Shown here one piece after another: positions 16,787-25,376 of a stretch of 64,000 bases of DNA. The first letter of the stretch is position 1. Each line of letters starts with the position of its first letter. The notes beneath the pieces were generated by a model that was not told where the DNA came from, did not search any database, and worked only from the letters and a program-made list of their open reading frames with translations. The DNA comes from CAZUGO01 sp964619935 (GTDB taxonomy: Bacteria; Planctomycetota; Phycisphaerae; UBA1845; CAIVHJ01). The position numbers and the translations under genes were made by a program. The stretch covers positions 1 through 64,000 of the forward strand of contig CAZUGO010000100.1 in NCBI GenBank assembly GCA_964619935.1, given 5' to 3'.

Positions 16787-18517
16787 ATGGGTCTGATGAA
16801 TTCAGCACTCCAGATCGGTCGCAGCGCGATCACCACCTACCAGAGCGCGCTGTCGGTGGTCGGTCAGAACATCGCCAACGCCGCCGATCCCGACTACACC
16901 CGGCAGCGCGCGGTGCTTGATCCGCAGACCGGCACGCCGCTGGCCCAGGGCATCCAGCCGGGCGGGGGTGTGACCATCACCTCGCTGCAGCGGATCATCA
17001 ACGAGGCCCTGGAGGAGCGTTTGCGACAGGCCCTGGGCGACGTCCAGGGCGCCCAGCTCCAGGCCCAGATTCTGACCCAGATCGAGAATTCCTTCAGTGA
17101 GCTGTCGAACAACGATCTGTCCAGCCAGTTGAGCACCTTGAAGAATGCGTTCGAGGACGTGCAGAACAACCCCAGCGATGTGGCGTTACGGGTGGTGGCC
17201 ATCGGGCAGGCCGCAGCCCTGGCGGGAACCCTGCGCCAGCAGGGCCAGGTGCTCGAGCAGATCGTGGGCGACATCAATGACCAGATTGTCGCGACGGCCG
17301 AACAGGCCGACGCCCTGGCCCGGCGGGTCGCCGAACTGAACGTCGAGGTCGTCGAAGCCGAATCGGGTGGCCACGTCGCCGGGGCCCTGCGCGACGCCCG
17401 CGATGCGCTGCTCCGCGACCTGGCCGAGCTGGTCCAGATCAAGGTCCGCTACCAGGAATCCGGATCGGCCACGGTGTTCATCGGGAACGAGACCCTGGTG
17501 CAGTACGACTACTCCCGCGGACTGACGACCCGGCCGATCGCCGACGGCGACACGGTGCGCCAGGAAGTGCGCTTCGTCGATGAGGACGGCCAGGCCCAGA
17601 TTCTCGGCGGCCAGCTCCAGGCGCTGATCGACGCCCGCGGCGGCGACATCGGCGTGGTGGCCGAACGCCTGGATCAGTTTGCCGCAGGGCTGATTGCAGT
17701 GGTCAACGAGATTCACAGCAACGGGCAGGGACTACAGGGCTTTGCGGCGCTGACCTCGAGCAACGGGGTGGCCGACACCAACGCCCCGCTGAACAGCGCG
17801 GCGGCCGGTCTGCCGCTGCCGGTCCAGAGCGGCAGCTTCTTCGTCTCGATGACCGACCTTGCGGGCGGCCAGACCGACAGCTTCCAGATCGACATCGATC
17901 TGGACGGGGCCGGCGGTGACGACACCAGCCTGCAGGGACTGGTCGACCAGATCAACGCCCGCGTGCCCAACGTCACCGCCGCCATCACCGCCGACCAGCG
18001 GTTGTCGCTGACCGCAGAACAGGGCTTCGAGATCACTTTCGGCCACGACACGCATTTTGGCCGGGACGATTCCTCCAATGTGCTGGCGGCCCTGGGCGTC
18101 AATACCTTCTTCGTGGGTCGCGGCGCCGGCAGCATCGAGGTCAATCCGGTGATCGCCGCCCAACCCGAACTGCTGGCCGCCGCGCGCACGCTTGAACCCG
18201 GCGACGGCACCAATGCCCAAGCCATGGCGCAACTCCAGGCCGACATCAACGTGCTGCCGGGCGGCGTCGACCTGTTCGGGTTCTACAACCAGATGATCGG
18301 CGACCTGGGGGTCACCACCGCCGCCGCCCGAGCGCGGCAGGACAGTGCCGACGGCATCCTCAACGCCTTGCAGGCCCAACGGGCCAGCATCAGCGGCGTC
18401 AATCTCGACGAGGAGGCCGTGGAGTTGCTGCGTTACGAGCGGGCCTTTCAAGGCGCGGCCCGCTTCACCACCGTGATCGACCGCTTGATCAGTGAGCTGC
18501 TGGCGATTGCCCGTTAG
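16787..18517 (+). CDS. flgK: Flagellar hook-associated protein 1 FlgK
   Basis: 576 residues. FlgK forms the first hook-filament junction layer. The N-terminus has the rod/hook signature: ALQIGRSAITTYQSALSVV, then GQNIANAADPDYTRQR. FlgK-specific features are the helical LEERLRQALGDVQGAQLQA region and the AELVQIKVRYQESGSATVF block. The C-terminus contains VNLDEEAVELLRYERAFQGAARF, the inner-tube helix. The middle (residues about 330-450) is a variable insert. The length is within the family range. It is followed by flgL after 39 bp. Confidence 0.95.
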   Translation: MGLMNSALQIGRSAITTYQSALSVVGQNIANAADPDYTRQRAVLDPQTGTPLAQGIQPGGGVTITSLQRIINEALEERLRQALGDVQGAQLQAQILTQIENSFSELSNNDLSSQLSTLKNAFEDVQNNPSDVALRVVAIGQAAALAGTLRQQGQVLEQIVGDINDQIVATAEQADALARRVAELNVEVVEAESGGHVAGALRDARDALLRDLAELVQIKVRYQESGSATVFIGNETLVQYDYSRGLTTRPIADGDTVRQEVRFVDEDGQAQILGGQLQALIDARGGDIGVVAERLDQFAAGLIAVVNEIHSNGQGLQGFAALTSSNGVADTNAPLNSAAAGLPLPVQSGSFFVSMTDLAGGQTDSFQIDIDLDGAGGDDTSLQGLVDQINARVPNVTAAITADQRLSLTAEQGFEITFGHDTHFGRDDSSNVLAALGVNTFFVGRGAGSIEVNPVIAAQPELLAAARTLEPGDGTNAQAMAQLQADINVLPGGVDLFGFYNQMIGDLGVTTAAARARQDSADGILNALQAQRASISGVNLDEEAVELLRYERAFQGAARFTTVIDRLISELLAIAR

Positions 18518-18556
18518 ACCCGACACGCCGGCCGACGCGCCGGCTTTGAGGATGTC

Positions 18557-20473
18557 ATGAGAGTGTCATCGAATGCCTCGCTGAACAGTTTTCTGTTCAA
18601 CCAGCAACAATTGTTGTCGTCGTCGCTGGCGCACCAGGTGCAACTCAGTACCGGGCGGGTGGTTCAGGTGCCCAGCGATCAGCCGTTGCAGGCGTCGCAG
18701 ATCTTGAAGCTCAACGAAGCCGATGAGAGTCAACAGCAAGTCCTGGAGAACATCCGGCACGCCACCGACTTCATGAACGCCACCGACGCGGCCCTGGCCG
18801 ACATCAGCGACAGCCTCATTCGGGTCCAGGAACTGGCCAGTGCCGCGGTCGGTTCGCTGGTCCTGGAAGGCGAGCGCGAGGCGGCAGCCATCGAGATTGA
18901 CAGCATCCTGCAGCACCTGACCTTCGTCGCCAACGAAACCCACCTCGGCAGCTACCTGTTCGCCGGGACCGGGGTCCGGACCCAGCCGGTGCAACAGGCG
19001 CTCGGCGGCATCCAATTTCTGGGCAACCGCGACGACATGACCACCCGGGTGGCGGCCGACCACACCCAGGGCAAGTTCAACATCACCGCGGACGACGCCT
19101 TCGGGATGCTTTCCGAGCGGGTGGTCGGCAGCGTCGACCTGGATCCGGCGGTGACCGTGACCACCCGGCTCGATGAGTTGCTGGGTGCCACCGGCGAGGG
19201 ACTGCGGTTGAGCAGCCTGCGGATGGTCGAGGACGGGGCGGCGGGCACCTACACCGTGGATCTCACCGGCGCGAACTCGGTCGGGCAGATCATTGATCGC
19301 ATCAACCGCGGTGCCACCGAGGCCGGCTCCACCTTGGCTGCGTCGTTGAACACCGCCGGTACCGGCATTCGCATCGACCCGGGCGACCCATTGACCATTT
19401 CATCATTGGATAACGCGGTGATCGCCGGTGACCTGGGCCTGCTCACCGACACGGCGACCAGCGATCCCATCGAGGGCGGTGATCTGAACCGGCTGCTGCG
19501 GCCGAGCACCCCCATCGAGGATCTGCTCGGCGGGGCCGGGCTCGATCTGACCAATGCCGGCTTCTTCGTCCGGAACGGCACCGCCGACGTCGCCATCGAC
19601 TTCAGCAGTGCCCGGACCGTGCAGGACATCCTCAATGCGATCAACCAGCCCGCCGCCGGCGTCCGGGCCGAAATTGCGCCCGCCGGCAACGCCGTCGCGG
19701 TGATCAACGAGCTGTCCGGGACGCTGATGACCGTCGAGGGCAGCGCCGCGACCGCGCTGGGCGTCCGCACCCTGGGCGGGGCTGCCACGCTGGATGACCT
19801 GAACGGCGGCCGTGGGGTTCGCCGCGCCGACAACGCCGCCGACCTGGAAATCGTCGCCAAGGACGGTGGCCGCTTCACCGTCGACCTGGACGGCGCCCTG
19901 GAAATGAATGACGTCATCGAGCGGATCAACCAGGCGGCCGCCGACGCCGGCGTCGGGATCGAAGCCTCGCTGCCGGATGACCGCAACGGATTGCGGCTGG
20001 TCGACAGCAGCGGCGGAGCCGGCGCCCTGCAGGTGCGGGCTGCGAACTTCTCCGAAGCGGTGGTCGATCTGGGGCTCGATGAGCCCATCGACCCGGCAGC
20101 CACCGAGGTCGTCGGCCGGGATGTCAGCGGCGTGCGGGTGAACGGCATCTTCAGCGCCCTGATCGATCTGCGGGACTCATTGCAGTTTGGAAATGAACAG
20201 GACATCACCCGGGCCTCCCAGCATCTGGATGACGCGCTGACGCGTACCGCCCGGGTGCAAGGATTGCTGGGGGCGGAGATTCGGGCCATCGAGTCTCGGG
20301 GTCAGCAGACCCAGCGAGCCGTCGATGCCACCCGCGTATTGTTGTCGCAGATTCAAGACGTGGATTTTGCGGAGGCCATCACCCGGTTCCAGCAGACTCA
20401 GACCGCCCTGCAGGCCTCATTGTTGGCTTCGGGGCAAAGTCTGAATCTGTCGTTGCTGGACTATTTGTCCTGA
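18557..20473 (+). CDS. flgL: Flagellar hook-associated protein 3 FlgL, expanded form
   Basis: 638 residues, about twice the usual 300-400. FlgL forms the second hook-filament junction layer. Residues 1-160 are a flagellin-like D0/D1 N-terminus (SSSLAHQVQLSTGR, FAGTGVRTQPV). Residues about 535-638 are the C-terminal partner (IQDVDFAEAITRFQQTQ, LSLLDYLS). Between them, residues about 204-510 hold three divergent repeats of roughly 100 residues resembling the Flagellin hook IN motif: TYTVDLTGANSVGQIIDRIN, then DVAIDFSSARTVQDILNAIN, then RFTVDLDGALEMNDVIERIN. These would project outward as surface domains (inference). The order flgK-flgL and the junction-type ends support FlgL over a second flagellin. 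Confidence 0.9.
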   Translation: MRVSSNASLNSFLFNQQQLLSSSLAHQVQLSTGRVVQVPSDQPLQASQILKLNEADESQQQVLENIRHATDFMNATDAALADISDSLIRVQELASAAVGSLVLEGEREAAAIEIDSILQHLTFVANETHLGSYLFAGTGVRTQPVQQALGGIQFLGNRDDMTTRVAADHTQGKFNITADDAFGMLSERVVGSVDLDPAVTVTTRLDELLGATGEGLRLSSLRMVEDGAAGTYTVDLTGANSVGQIIDRINRGATEAGSTLAASLNTAGTGIRIDPGDPLTISSLDNAVIAGDLGLLTDTATSDPIEGGDLNRLLRPSTPIEDLLGGAGLDLTNAGFFVRNGTADVAIDFSSARTVQDILNAINQPAAGVRAEIAPAGNAVAVINELSGTLMTVEGSAATALGVRTLGGAATLDDLNGGRGVRRADNAADLEIVAKDGGRFTVDLDGALEMNDVIERINQAAADAGVGIEASLPDDRNGLRLVDSSGGAGALQVRAANFSEAVVDLGLDEPIDPAATEVVGRDVSGVRVNGIFSALIDLRDSLQFGNEQDITRASQHLDDALTRTARVQGLLGAEIRAIESRGQQTQRAVDATRVLLSQIQDVDFAEAITRFQQTQTALQASLLASGQSLNLSLLDYLS

Positions 20474-20478
20474 TCGAC

Positions 20479-20585
20479 GCCGCCCCCGGGGCGGCACTAC
20501 CGGCCGGTCATCGACGCCAGAGGTCCCGTCGACGGCCGACCGGGCGCCAACAAGGAGTGTTGCCCGGGCGGGGATCACGCCCGGG
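20479..20585 (+). terminator. Two GC hairpins after flgL (possible terminator or leader structure)
   Basis: GCCGCCCC/GGGGCGGC (20479-20495) begins six bases after the flgL stop. CCCGGGCG/CGCCCGGG (20563-20570 and 20578-20585) has a 7-nt loop. Neither is followed by a T-run, so factor-independent termination is uncertain. The second lies in the fliW leader. Confidence 0.3.
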
Positions 20586-20641
20586 GGATCGCCAGGGGCG
20601 GTCAGCGCCGTTGGAACTGGACCCGTACAGGAGTGACCGCG

Positions 20642-21094
20642 ATGCGAATCCAGACGTCGCGTTTCGGTGAGATCGAGGTCGACGAGAACCGCTTCATTAC
20701 CTTTGGACAGGGCCTGCTGGGGTTTCCCGAAACGCAGGCCTACGCCCTGGTCCAATCGGCCGATGGCAGCGGGTTCTACTGGCTGCAGGCGGTTACCCGG
20801 CCGGATCTGGCCTTCGTGGTCTGCGACCCCCGGCTGTTTGTTCCGGACTACCGGGCTCCGATCAAGTCCGAAGAGTTGGAGCAGATCGGGCTGCTGGATC
20901 CGGAGGGCGCCCAGGTGTTCATCGTGGTCAACAAGGTGGACGATCTACTGACCGGCAACCTCCAGGGGCCGCTGGTCATCAATGTGGACAACCGCGCTGC
21001 TAAACAGTTGGTGCTGAGCGACAAACGCTATTCTACGCGACACCCGCTGATGCGCCTGCCGCGGGCGGAGACCGTGGCCAGCCGCAGCGCTTGA
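20642..21094 (+). CDS. fliW: Flagellar assembly factor FliW
   Basis: 150 residues from the ATG at 20642, with GGAG 8 nt upstream; a GTG at 20633 is also in frame. FliW binds either flagellin or CsrA. When flagellin is scarce FliW sequesters CsrA so that flagellin mRNA is translated. Family features are RFGEIEVDENRFITFGQGL, GFPE, FYWLQAVTRPDLAFVV, and the C-terminal QGPLVINVDNRAAKQLVL. The length is normal. The neighbours csrA and flagellin complete the partner-switch module. Confidence 0.95.
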   Translation: MRIQTSRFGEIEVDENRFITFGQGLLGFPETQAYALVQSADGSGFYWLQAVTRPDLAFVVCDPRLFVPDYRAPIKSEELEQIGLLDPEGAQVFIVVNKVDDLLTGNLQGPLVINVDNRAAKQLVLSDKRYSTRHPLMRLPRAETVASRSA

Positions 21095-21330
21095 GGGCGG
21101 AAAGGGTAGCCAGCGGGGTGTGAGTTGTTCTATAATCACAGTTAGAGCGATCACACTGAGTTCTGGCCAAGGACCGATCTGCTGAACCCTCGCGAGGACC
21201 GCACCCCGGCTTCCGGTCGTGGGGCGGGCACCGCGCCGCCGCGGATGGTATGCGGCGGACACCGGGATGAAAGAGGGCTGGTCCAGGGGGGCGAGCCCGC
21301 GCATCGGCATGGCCGAGGAAGGAGCCGAGG
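21095..21330 (+). promoter_or_regulatory. fliW-csrA spacer with a TATAAT box
   Basis: TATAAT at 21131-21136 lies 195 bp upstream of csrA, suggesting a separate csrA promoter. No good -35 is seen at 16-18 bp spacing. csrA itself has a GAGGAAGGAG stretch ahead of its start, in which GGA motifs could allow autoregulation (inference). Confidence 0.3.
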
Positions 21331-21600
21331 ATGTTGGTGCTATCGAGACAGCGCGATGAAACGATCATGATCGGTGACGACATCGAGATCACGATTGTCG
21401 ACATTCGCGGGGATAAGGTTCGGTTGGGAATCAACGCTCCGAGTCAGATACCCGTGCATCGCAAGGAAGTCTACGACGCGATCAAGCAGGAGAACCGCCG
21501 CGCCGCGAAGCTGAGCCCGGGAGACATCCCGCCGGCCGGCTCGCCCAACGGCGAAGAGCAGAAGTCGAAATCCCGGGTCGGCGAGCCTGGCGGTCCTTGA
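21331..21600 (+). CDS. csrA: Carbon storage regulator CsrA
   Basis: 89 residues: a standard CsrA core of about 60 residues plus a 25-residue polar tail. CsrA is a homodimeric RNA-binding protein that blocks ribosome sites containing GGA motifs. Core features are MLVLSRQRDETIMIGDDIEI, IRGDKVRLGINAP, and VHRKEVYDAI; the RNA-contacting Arg near the end of the core (VHRKE) is present. In the flagellar context it probably represses flagellin translation, relieved by FliW. The ribosome site includes AAGGAG. Confidence 0.97.
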   Translation: MLVLSRQRDETIMIGDDIEITIVDIRGDKVRLGINAPSQIPVHRKEVYDAIKQENRRAAKLSPGDIPPAGSPNGEEQKSKSRVGEPGGP

Positions 21601-21671
21601 CCGCGGCCGTCCCGGGCCTGCCGTCCACCCGACGAGGACGGCGTTCCGTTTTGCAGAGGGATCGGGTTGAC

Positions 21672-21738
21672 GGGTCGTCGCTGGACGACCCAGCACGTGG
21701 CACCTACGGATCGGCGGCCACGGCTTCAGTCAAGGAGG
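21672..21738 (+). promoter_or_regulatory. Flagellin leader: hairpin and candidate CsrA sites
   Basis: A perfect hairpin GGGTCGTC-GCTG-GACGACCC (21672-21691) is followed by ACGGA (21706-21710) and by AAGGAGG (21732-21738), the ribosome site of the flagellin gene. ANGGA is the CsrA core motif. Two such motifs about 26 nt apart, one over the ribosome site, match the arrangement in CsrA-repressed leaders. With csrA and fliW adjacent, translational repression is a reasonable inference. Confidence 0.5.
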
Positions 21739-21745
21739 ACTGACC

Positions 21746-23212
21746 ATGACGCGTATCAATCTGAACATTCCCGCCGTTCAAGCGCAGGTGGCGCTGGCCC
21801 AGACCAATCGACAGTTACAACAGTCGTTGCAGCGTCTGAGTACCGGCCTGCGGATCAACCGTGGTGCCGACGACCCGGCCGGCCTGATTGTGTCGACGCG
21901 GCTGCGCACCGAAATCACCGCCGCCGACCAGGCCATTCGCAATTCCGAACGGGCCATCAACGTCATTGCGACCGCCGAAGGGGCCCTGGCCGAGGTCCAA
22001 CAACTGCTGCTCGACGTCCGCGATTTGACCATCGAGGCCGCCAACAGCGGGGCGTTCAGCGACGAGGAGATCCGTGCCAACCAGTTGCAGGTCGACTCCG
22101 CCATCGAGTCGATCACCCGGATCGCCAACACCACCAATTTTGCCGGGCGCAAGCTGATCAACGGCTCTTTGGACTTCTTGACCAGCGGCGTCAACAACGG
22201 GCAGCTCAACAAGGTGAATATCTTCCGGGCCAAGTTCGGGACCAACAGTGCCGTCGGCGTCGATGTCAGCATCCTGCAGTCCGCCAACCAGGCCGAGCTG
22301 CGCTTCGTGAACCCGACCATTACCACCGGTGATGTCACCCTGGAGCTGGCCGGGACGCGCGGCGTGGTGACCCTGTCGCTGACCAGCGGGCAGAGCGCCT
22401 CAGCGATTGTCGCGGCAGTCAACAATCTGACGGACGCCAACGGCATCGAAGCGGTGCTCATCAATCCGGCCGATCCGACCAGCGGCATGGTCTTCCGAAG
22501 CGTCGGGTTCGGCAGCAACGAGTTCGTGTCGGTAACCGTCATCGACGATTCCAGCACCACGCCCGGCGAATTCGTCGACTTCTTGCAGGACGAGAACGGC
22601 AACACCGGCCGGTTCCTCGATCACGGGCAGGACGTCGAGGCCTTGATCAACGGCACCCGCACCCTGGGTGACGGCCTCAAGGCCATCCTGAACACCACCC
22701 TGCTGACCATGGACCTGACTTTTTCGCCGCAGTTCGCCCAGCAGACCACCAGCGCCAGCTCGTTCGCCATCGTCGGAGGCGGCTCGCTGTACCAGTTGGG
22801 CCCGCAGGTCGATGCCAACCAGCAGGAGCAGATCGGCATTCAGTCGGTGGCCGCCACCCGGCTGGGTGACCCACTCGTCGGCTTCCTCTCCGAGATCGTG
22901 ACCGGTGGCAACAAGTCACTGGTCAACGGCGAGTTTCGGCAGGCGTCCGATATTATTGACGTGGCCTTGGACCAGATTTCGGTGCTCCGCGGCCGCCTCG
23001 GCGCCCTGGAGCGAAACATGCTCGACACCAACATCCGGCAGTTGCAGATCACCTTCGAGAATCTGACTGCCAGCGAATCGGTGATCCGAGACACCGACTT
23101 CGCCGTCGAGACCACCGAATTGACCCGGGCCCAGATCCTGCAGGCGGCCGGCACATCGGTCCTGGCCGTGGCCAACACCATCAACCAGACGGTGCTGTCA
23201 CTGTTGGGATAG
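21746..23212 (+). CDS. fliC: Flagellin
   Basis: 488 residues. It is the filament subunit, exported by the flagellar type III apparatus. The D0/D1 N-terminus is canonical (QSLQRLSTGLRIN, GADDPAGLIVSTRL, SERAINVIATAEGAL) and so is the C-terminus (FENLTASESVIRDTDFAVE, NTINQTVLSLLG). The centre (residues about 190-270) contains one Flagellin hook IN-like repeat with VTLELAGTRGVVTLSLTSGQS. The ribosome site is AAGGAGG. A 92-bp internal segment (22593-22684, encoding the stretch around NGNTGRFLDHGQDVEALING) is duplicated exactly at 26753-26844. Confidence 0.95.
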   Translation: MTRINLNIPAVQAQVALAQTNRQLQQSLQRLSTGLRINRGADDPAGLIVSTRLRTEITAADQAIRNSERAINVIATAEGALAEVQQLLLDVRDLTIEAANSGAFSDEEIRANQLQVDSAIESITRIANTTNFAGRKLINGSLDFLTSGVNNGQLNKVNIFRAKFGTNSAVGVDVSILQSANQAELRFVNPTITTGDVTLELAGTRGVVTLSLTSGQSASAIVAAVNNLTDANGIEAVLINPADPTSGMVFRSVGFGSNEFVSVTVIDDSSTTPGEFVDFLQDENGNTGRFLDHGQDVEALINGTRTLGDGLKAILNTTLLTMDLTFSPQFAQQTTSASSFAIVGGGSLYQLGPQVDANQQEQIGIQSVAATRLGDPLVGFLSEIVTGGNKSLVNGEFRQASDIIDVALDQISVLRGRLGALERNMLDTNIRQLQITFENLTASESVIRDTDFAVETTELTRAQILQAAGTSVLAVANTINQTVLSLLG

Positions 23213-23261
23213 TAGGACCGGGGACGCGATCAGGAATGCGACCGGCCCGCTGATCCGCCGA

Positions 23262-23530
23262 TCACCGGGCCAGCAACGAGCGAAAGGGGCCCGCTGCAAC
23301 TGCCGAAAGGGCGGGGAAGGCCACGCAGACCGCGGTCACTACGCCGGCGATGATGAGCTGCTTCCGGCCGGTCGCTTTGACGGGGTTGACGAAATCCTCG
23401 TTGTCCCAGGCGTTGATGTTCCCTGGACCGGCGATGCAGGGTGCCTCGGGGAACAGCGCTTTGAGTTCCGGAACGAGCGGTCCGTTCGGGCCGTGTCGGG
23501 ACTCGTGGTCAGGACTTCAATGACCGGCAT
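23262..23530 (-). pseudogene. Truncated, frameshifted YcaC-type isochorismatase-family hydrolase
   Basis: Read on the minus strand from an ATG at 23530, the frame gives MPVIEVLTTSP. A shift of frame a few codons later restores GPNGPLVPELKALFPEAP, PGNINAWDNEDFV, ATGRKQLIIAGVV and VCVAFPALSAVAAG, then ends in a stop at 23262-23264. These blocks are the diagnostic middle of YcaC-like cysteine hydrolases, including the catalytic-Cys region (here TAVCVAFPA). About 55 N-terminal and 90 C-terminal residues are absent. With truncation at both ends and a frameshift it is a remnant. Its 5' part is repeated at 26844-26910 with the same frameshift. Confidence 0.8.
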
Positions 23531-23534
23531 TGGT
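23468..23534. repeat. Direct repeat, left copy (about 67 bp)
   Basis: Matches 26844-26910 at about 65 of 67 positions; weaker, gapped similarity continues a further 15 bases or so. The two copies flank the 3.3-kb stretch that carries both secreted-protein genes. The sequence is the 5' part of the YcaC-type remnant. Confidence 0.85.
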
Positions 23535-23664
23535 GTCCCGCCGCCCCCTCGCTCGCAGACTGTGGTGCTGCTGCAAAGCGAGGGGTTGTCAAGTGAGCGC
23601 TAGGGTCTAGGAATCCTCCAGCCGAGCGCAGTGTGCGGATCGACGCAGAGAGGATTCGTCGACT

Positions 23665-25314
23665 CTACTGACATCCAAGGCAAATCGTGTCCGGTGCAGG
23701 ATTCTGGCAGGTGGCATCGACTTTGGTAATACTGCCGTCGATGTCCCCCTCGACACAGATGTAATGGTCATTCTCATCGTCGTCGCACACTGCGATTCGA
23801 ATGACTCCGTCCAGGTCACCGAAAGTGCCGGTGCAGCTCCCCGTTTCATCTCTGATGAGGATCTGGCCATCGTAGTTCCCGCCCACGGGGTTACCGGACA
23901 AGGATCCGACTGTGATTGTACCTCCAGCGTTGTAGTTGCCCTCACCGTCGTTGACGATTACTGTACCCGTGCTGGCAAGACCGCCAGCCAAGTGGATCAG
24001 CGATCCGCTGGCGGTGGAGGTGTCGATCACGATGTCACCTTCACATTCGCCATCAATTGTGAGTTCCCCGTTGGCGGTAACCCCGCCATCGATGTTAATG
24101 TCAGACGTGCTAGCCAAATCGCCGCCGATCGACAGCGAACCGTCCAAGTCGGAGTTGGTGAGATTGAGTTCGCCAGCGACATCATGATCAATCGTTAGGT
24201 CTCCGCTGAAATCAACATTCAGAACAGAAAAGCTCCCGCCAAGTGCGATACTGGAAAACTCCGCAGAGCCGAAGCTCGCACTTGCTGCCTGGCTGTTGTA
24301 ACCGAACAGAACGCTGCCGGTAATCGCACCGCCGTTGACTACTTCGCCACTTGCTCTCGTGTAAGCCAGAAGCAGGTCCCCATCTACGTCCTTGTCATTC
24401 AAATCCACGGTGCCATCCAGGAAATTGATAAAGACTTCGCCATTGGCATCATCAATACCATTTTCAAGAATGAGTTCACCCGTGAACCACTGGCCCCCGT
24501 TGAGCTTCAGGGTTCCGCTACCGTTCAGGTCAGCGACCCGGATTCTCAGGTTCGAGTCATTGAGCACACCATTGACCTGGAACGTGCCGGCGAGGGCGTC
24601 AATGGTCACATCTTCGTCCGTGTCTGAGCTATCAGGATCGGTGACAACACCAGTGATCGTGACCGTCTGAGATGCTGCAATCGTGCCGATGTCGATGGTG
24701 TCCGAAACGCTGCCACTAACGGTGAACAGCCCAATCCCCAGGGCAGGGTCAGGCTCAATGGCTTCGGCAATGAGCTTGCCTGATACGCCGCCGCTGATGA
24801 TTGTGATCCCGATGAGTTTACCACCGGTTGTGCCGTTTCCGCTGACCTCGATGTCACCACTCACGTTTCCGCCGATCAGCGAGTCCTGGATCGACGACCA
24901 GCCGGTCCACCCGGAGACGGCGGCTCCATCGAGATCCATGGATCCAACATCATCGGCACCGTTACCAGTGCCGTTCTTGACCGTCAGCGTGAAGGTGTCG
25001 CCTGTGTCAGCATCTTCATGAATGAAGATGTCTCCGATGTTCGCCGCCACTCCAGTTGACACAACCTCGGAGTAGACCGTCCACGTGTTGCCCTCGATGA
25101 GCGCCACGTCAGGATTGTCGTCGTTGGCGTCGTATGTCACGATGAAGTCGAGGACTGGGTTTGGAGGAGTGTGGCCGGGCACAGACGCGCACACCTGCTT
25201 GTCCTCTGGGTCGTTCTTTACACAAGTTTCGGCAGCGTAGACTGTTGGCAGCCAGGTGCCTAGGAGCATGCCGGAAGCCAGTGGCACCAGAATATGATAC
25301 GTAGTACCTTTCAT
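23665..25314 (-). CDS. Secreted repetitive protein, probable beta-solenoid
   Basis: 549 residues from the ATG at 25314, which has an AAGGAG site; the longer frame overlaps the divergent gene. The signal peptide ends near VYAAETC. I do not recognise the family. Residues about 130-480 are built of short beta-strand repeats of 10-12 residues with alternating G, D and I/L/V, for example GDLTIDHDVAGELNLTN followed by DLDGSLSIGGDL. This pattern suggests a right-handed beta-helix or bactofilin-like solenoid (inference). The last 60 residues hold six cysteines. Base composition is visibly AT-richer than the flagellar genes. It lies between the direct repeats at 23468 and 26844, and is divergent from 25377 with only 62 bp between them. 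Confidence 0.75.
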   Translation of the reverse strand: MKGTTYHILVPLASGMLLGTWLPTVYAAETCVKNDPEDKQVCASVPGHTPPNPVLDFIVTYDANDDNPDVALIEGNTWTVYSEVVSTGVAANIGDIFIHEDADTGDTFTLTVKNGTGNGADDVGSMDLDGAAVSGWTGWSSIQDSLIGGNVSGDIEVSGNGTTGGKLIGITIISGGVSGKLIAEAIEPDPALGIGLFTVSGSVSDTIDIGTIAASQTVTITGVVTDPDSSDTDEDVTIDALAGTFQVNGVLNDSNLRIRVADLNGSGTLKLNGGQWFTGELILENGIDDANGEVFINFLDGTVDLNDKDVDGDLLLAYTRASGEVVNGGAITGSVLFGYNSQAASASFGSAEFSSIALGGSFSVLNVDFSGDLTIDHDVAGELNLTNSDLDGSLSIGGDLASTSDINIDGGVTANGELTIDGECEGDIVIDTSTASGSLIHLAGGLASTGTVIVNDGEGNYNAGGTITVGSLSGNPVGGNYDGQILIRDETGSCTGTFGDLDGVIRIAVCDDDENDHYICVEGDIDGSITKVDATCQNPAPDTICLGCQ

Positions 25315-25376
25315 TTCCTTTCTCCTTTTGAAATAATAGGGGTGGCCGGGGCTACTCTTGCTGTAGGCGGTGAGCC

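Noticed and set aside
19249..20289. A 346-codon Ser/Arg/Pro-rich minus-strand open frame inside flgL
   Set aside because: Shadow of flgL; composition is that of a reversed GC-rich gene.
21601..21745. Sigma-28 or sigma-54 promoter for flagellin
   Set aside because: No TAAA-N15-GCCGATAA match. TGGCAC at 21699-21704 is not followed at the right distance by TTGC, so neither class is supported.
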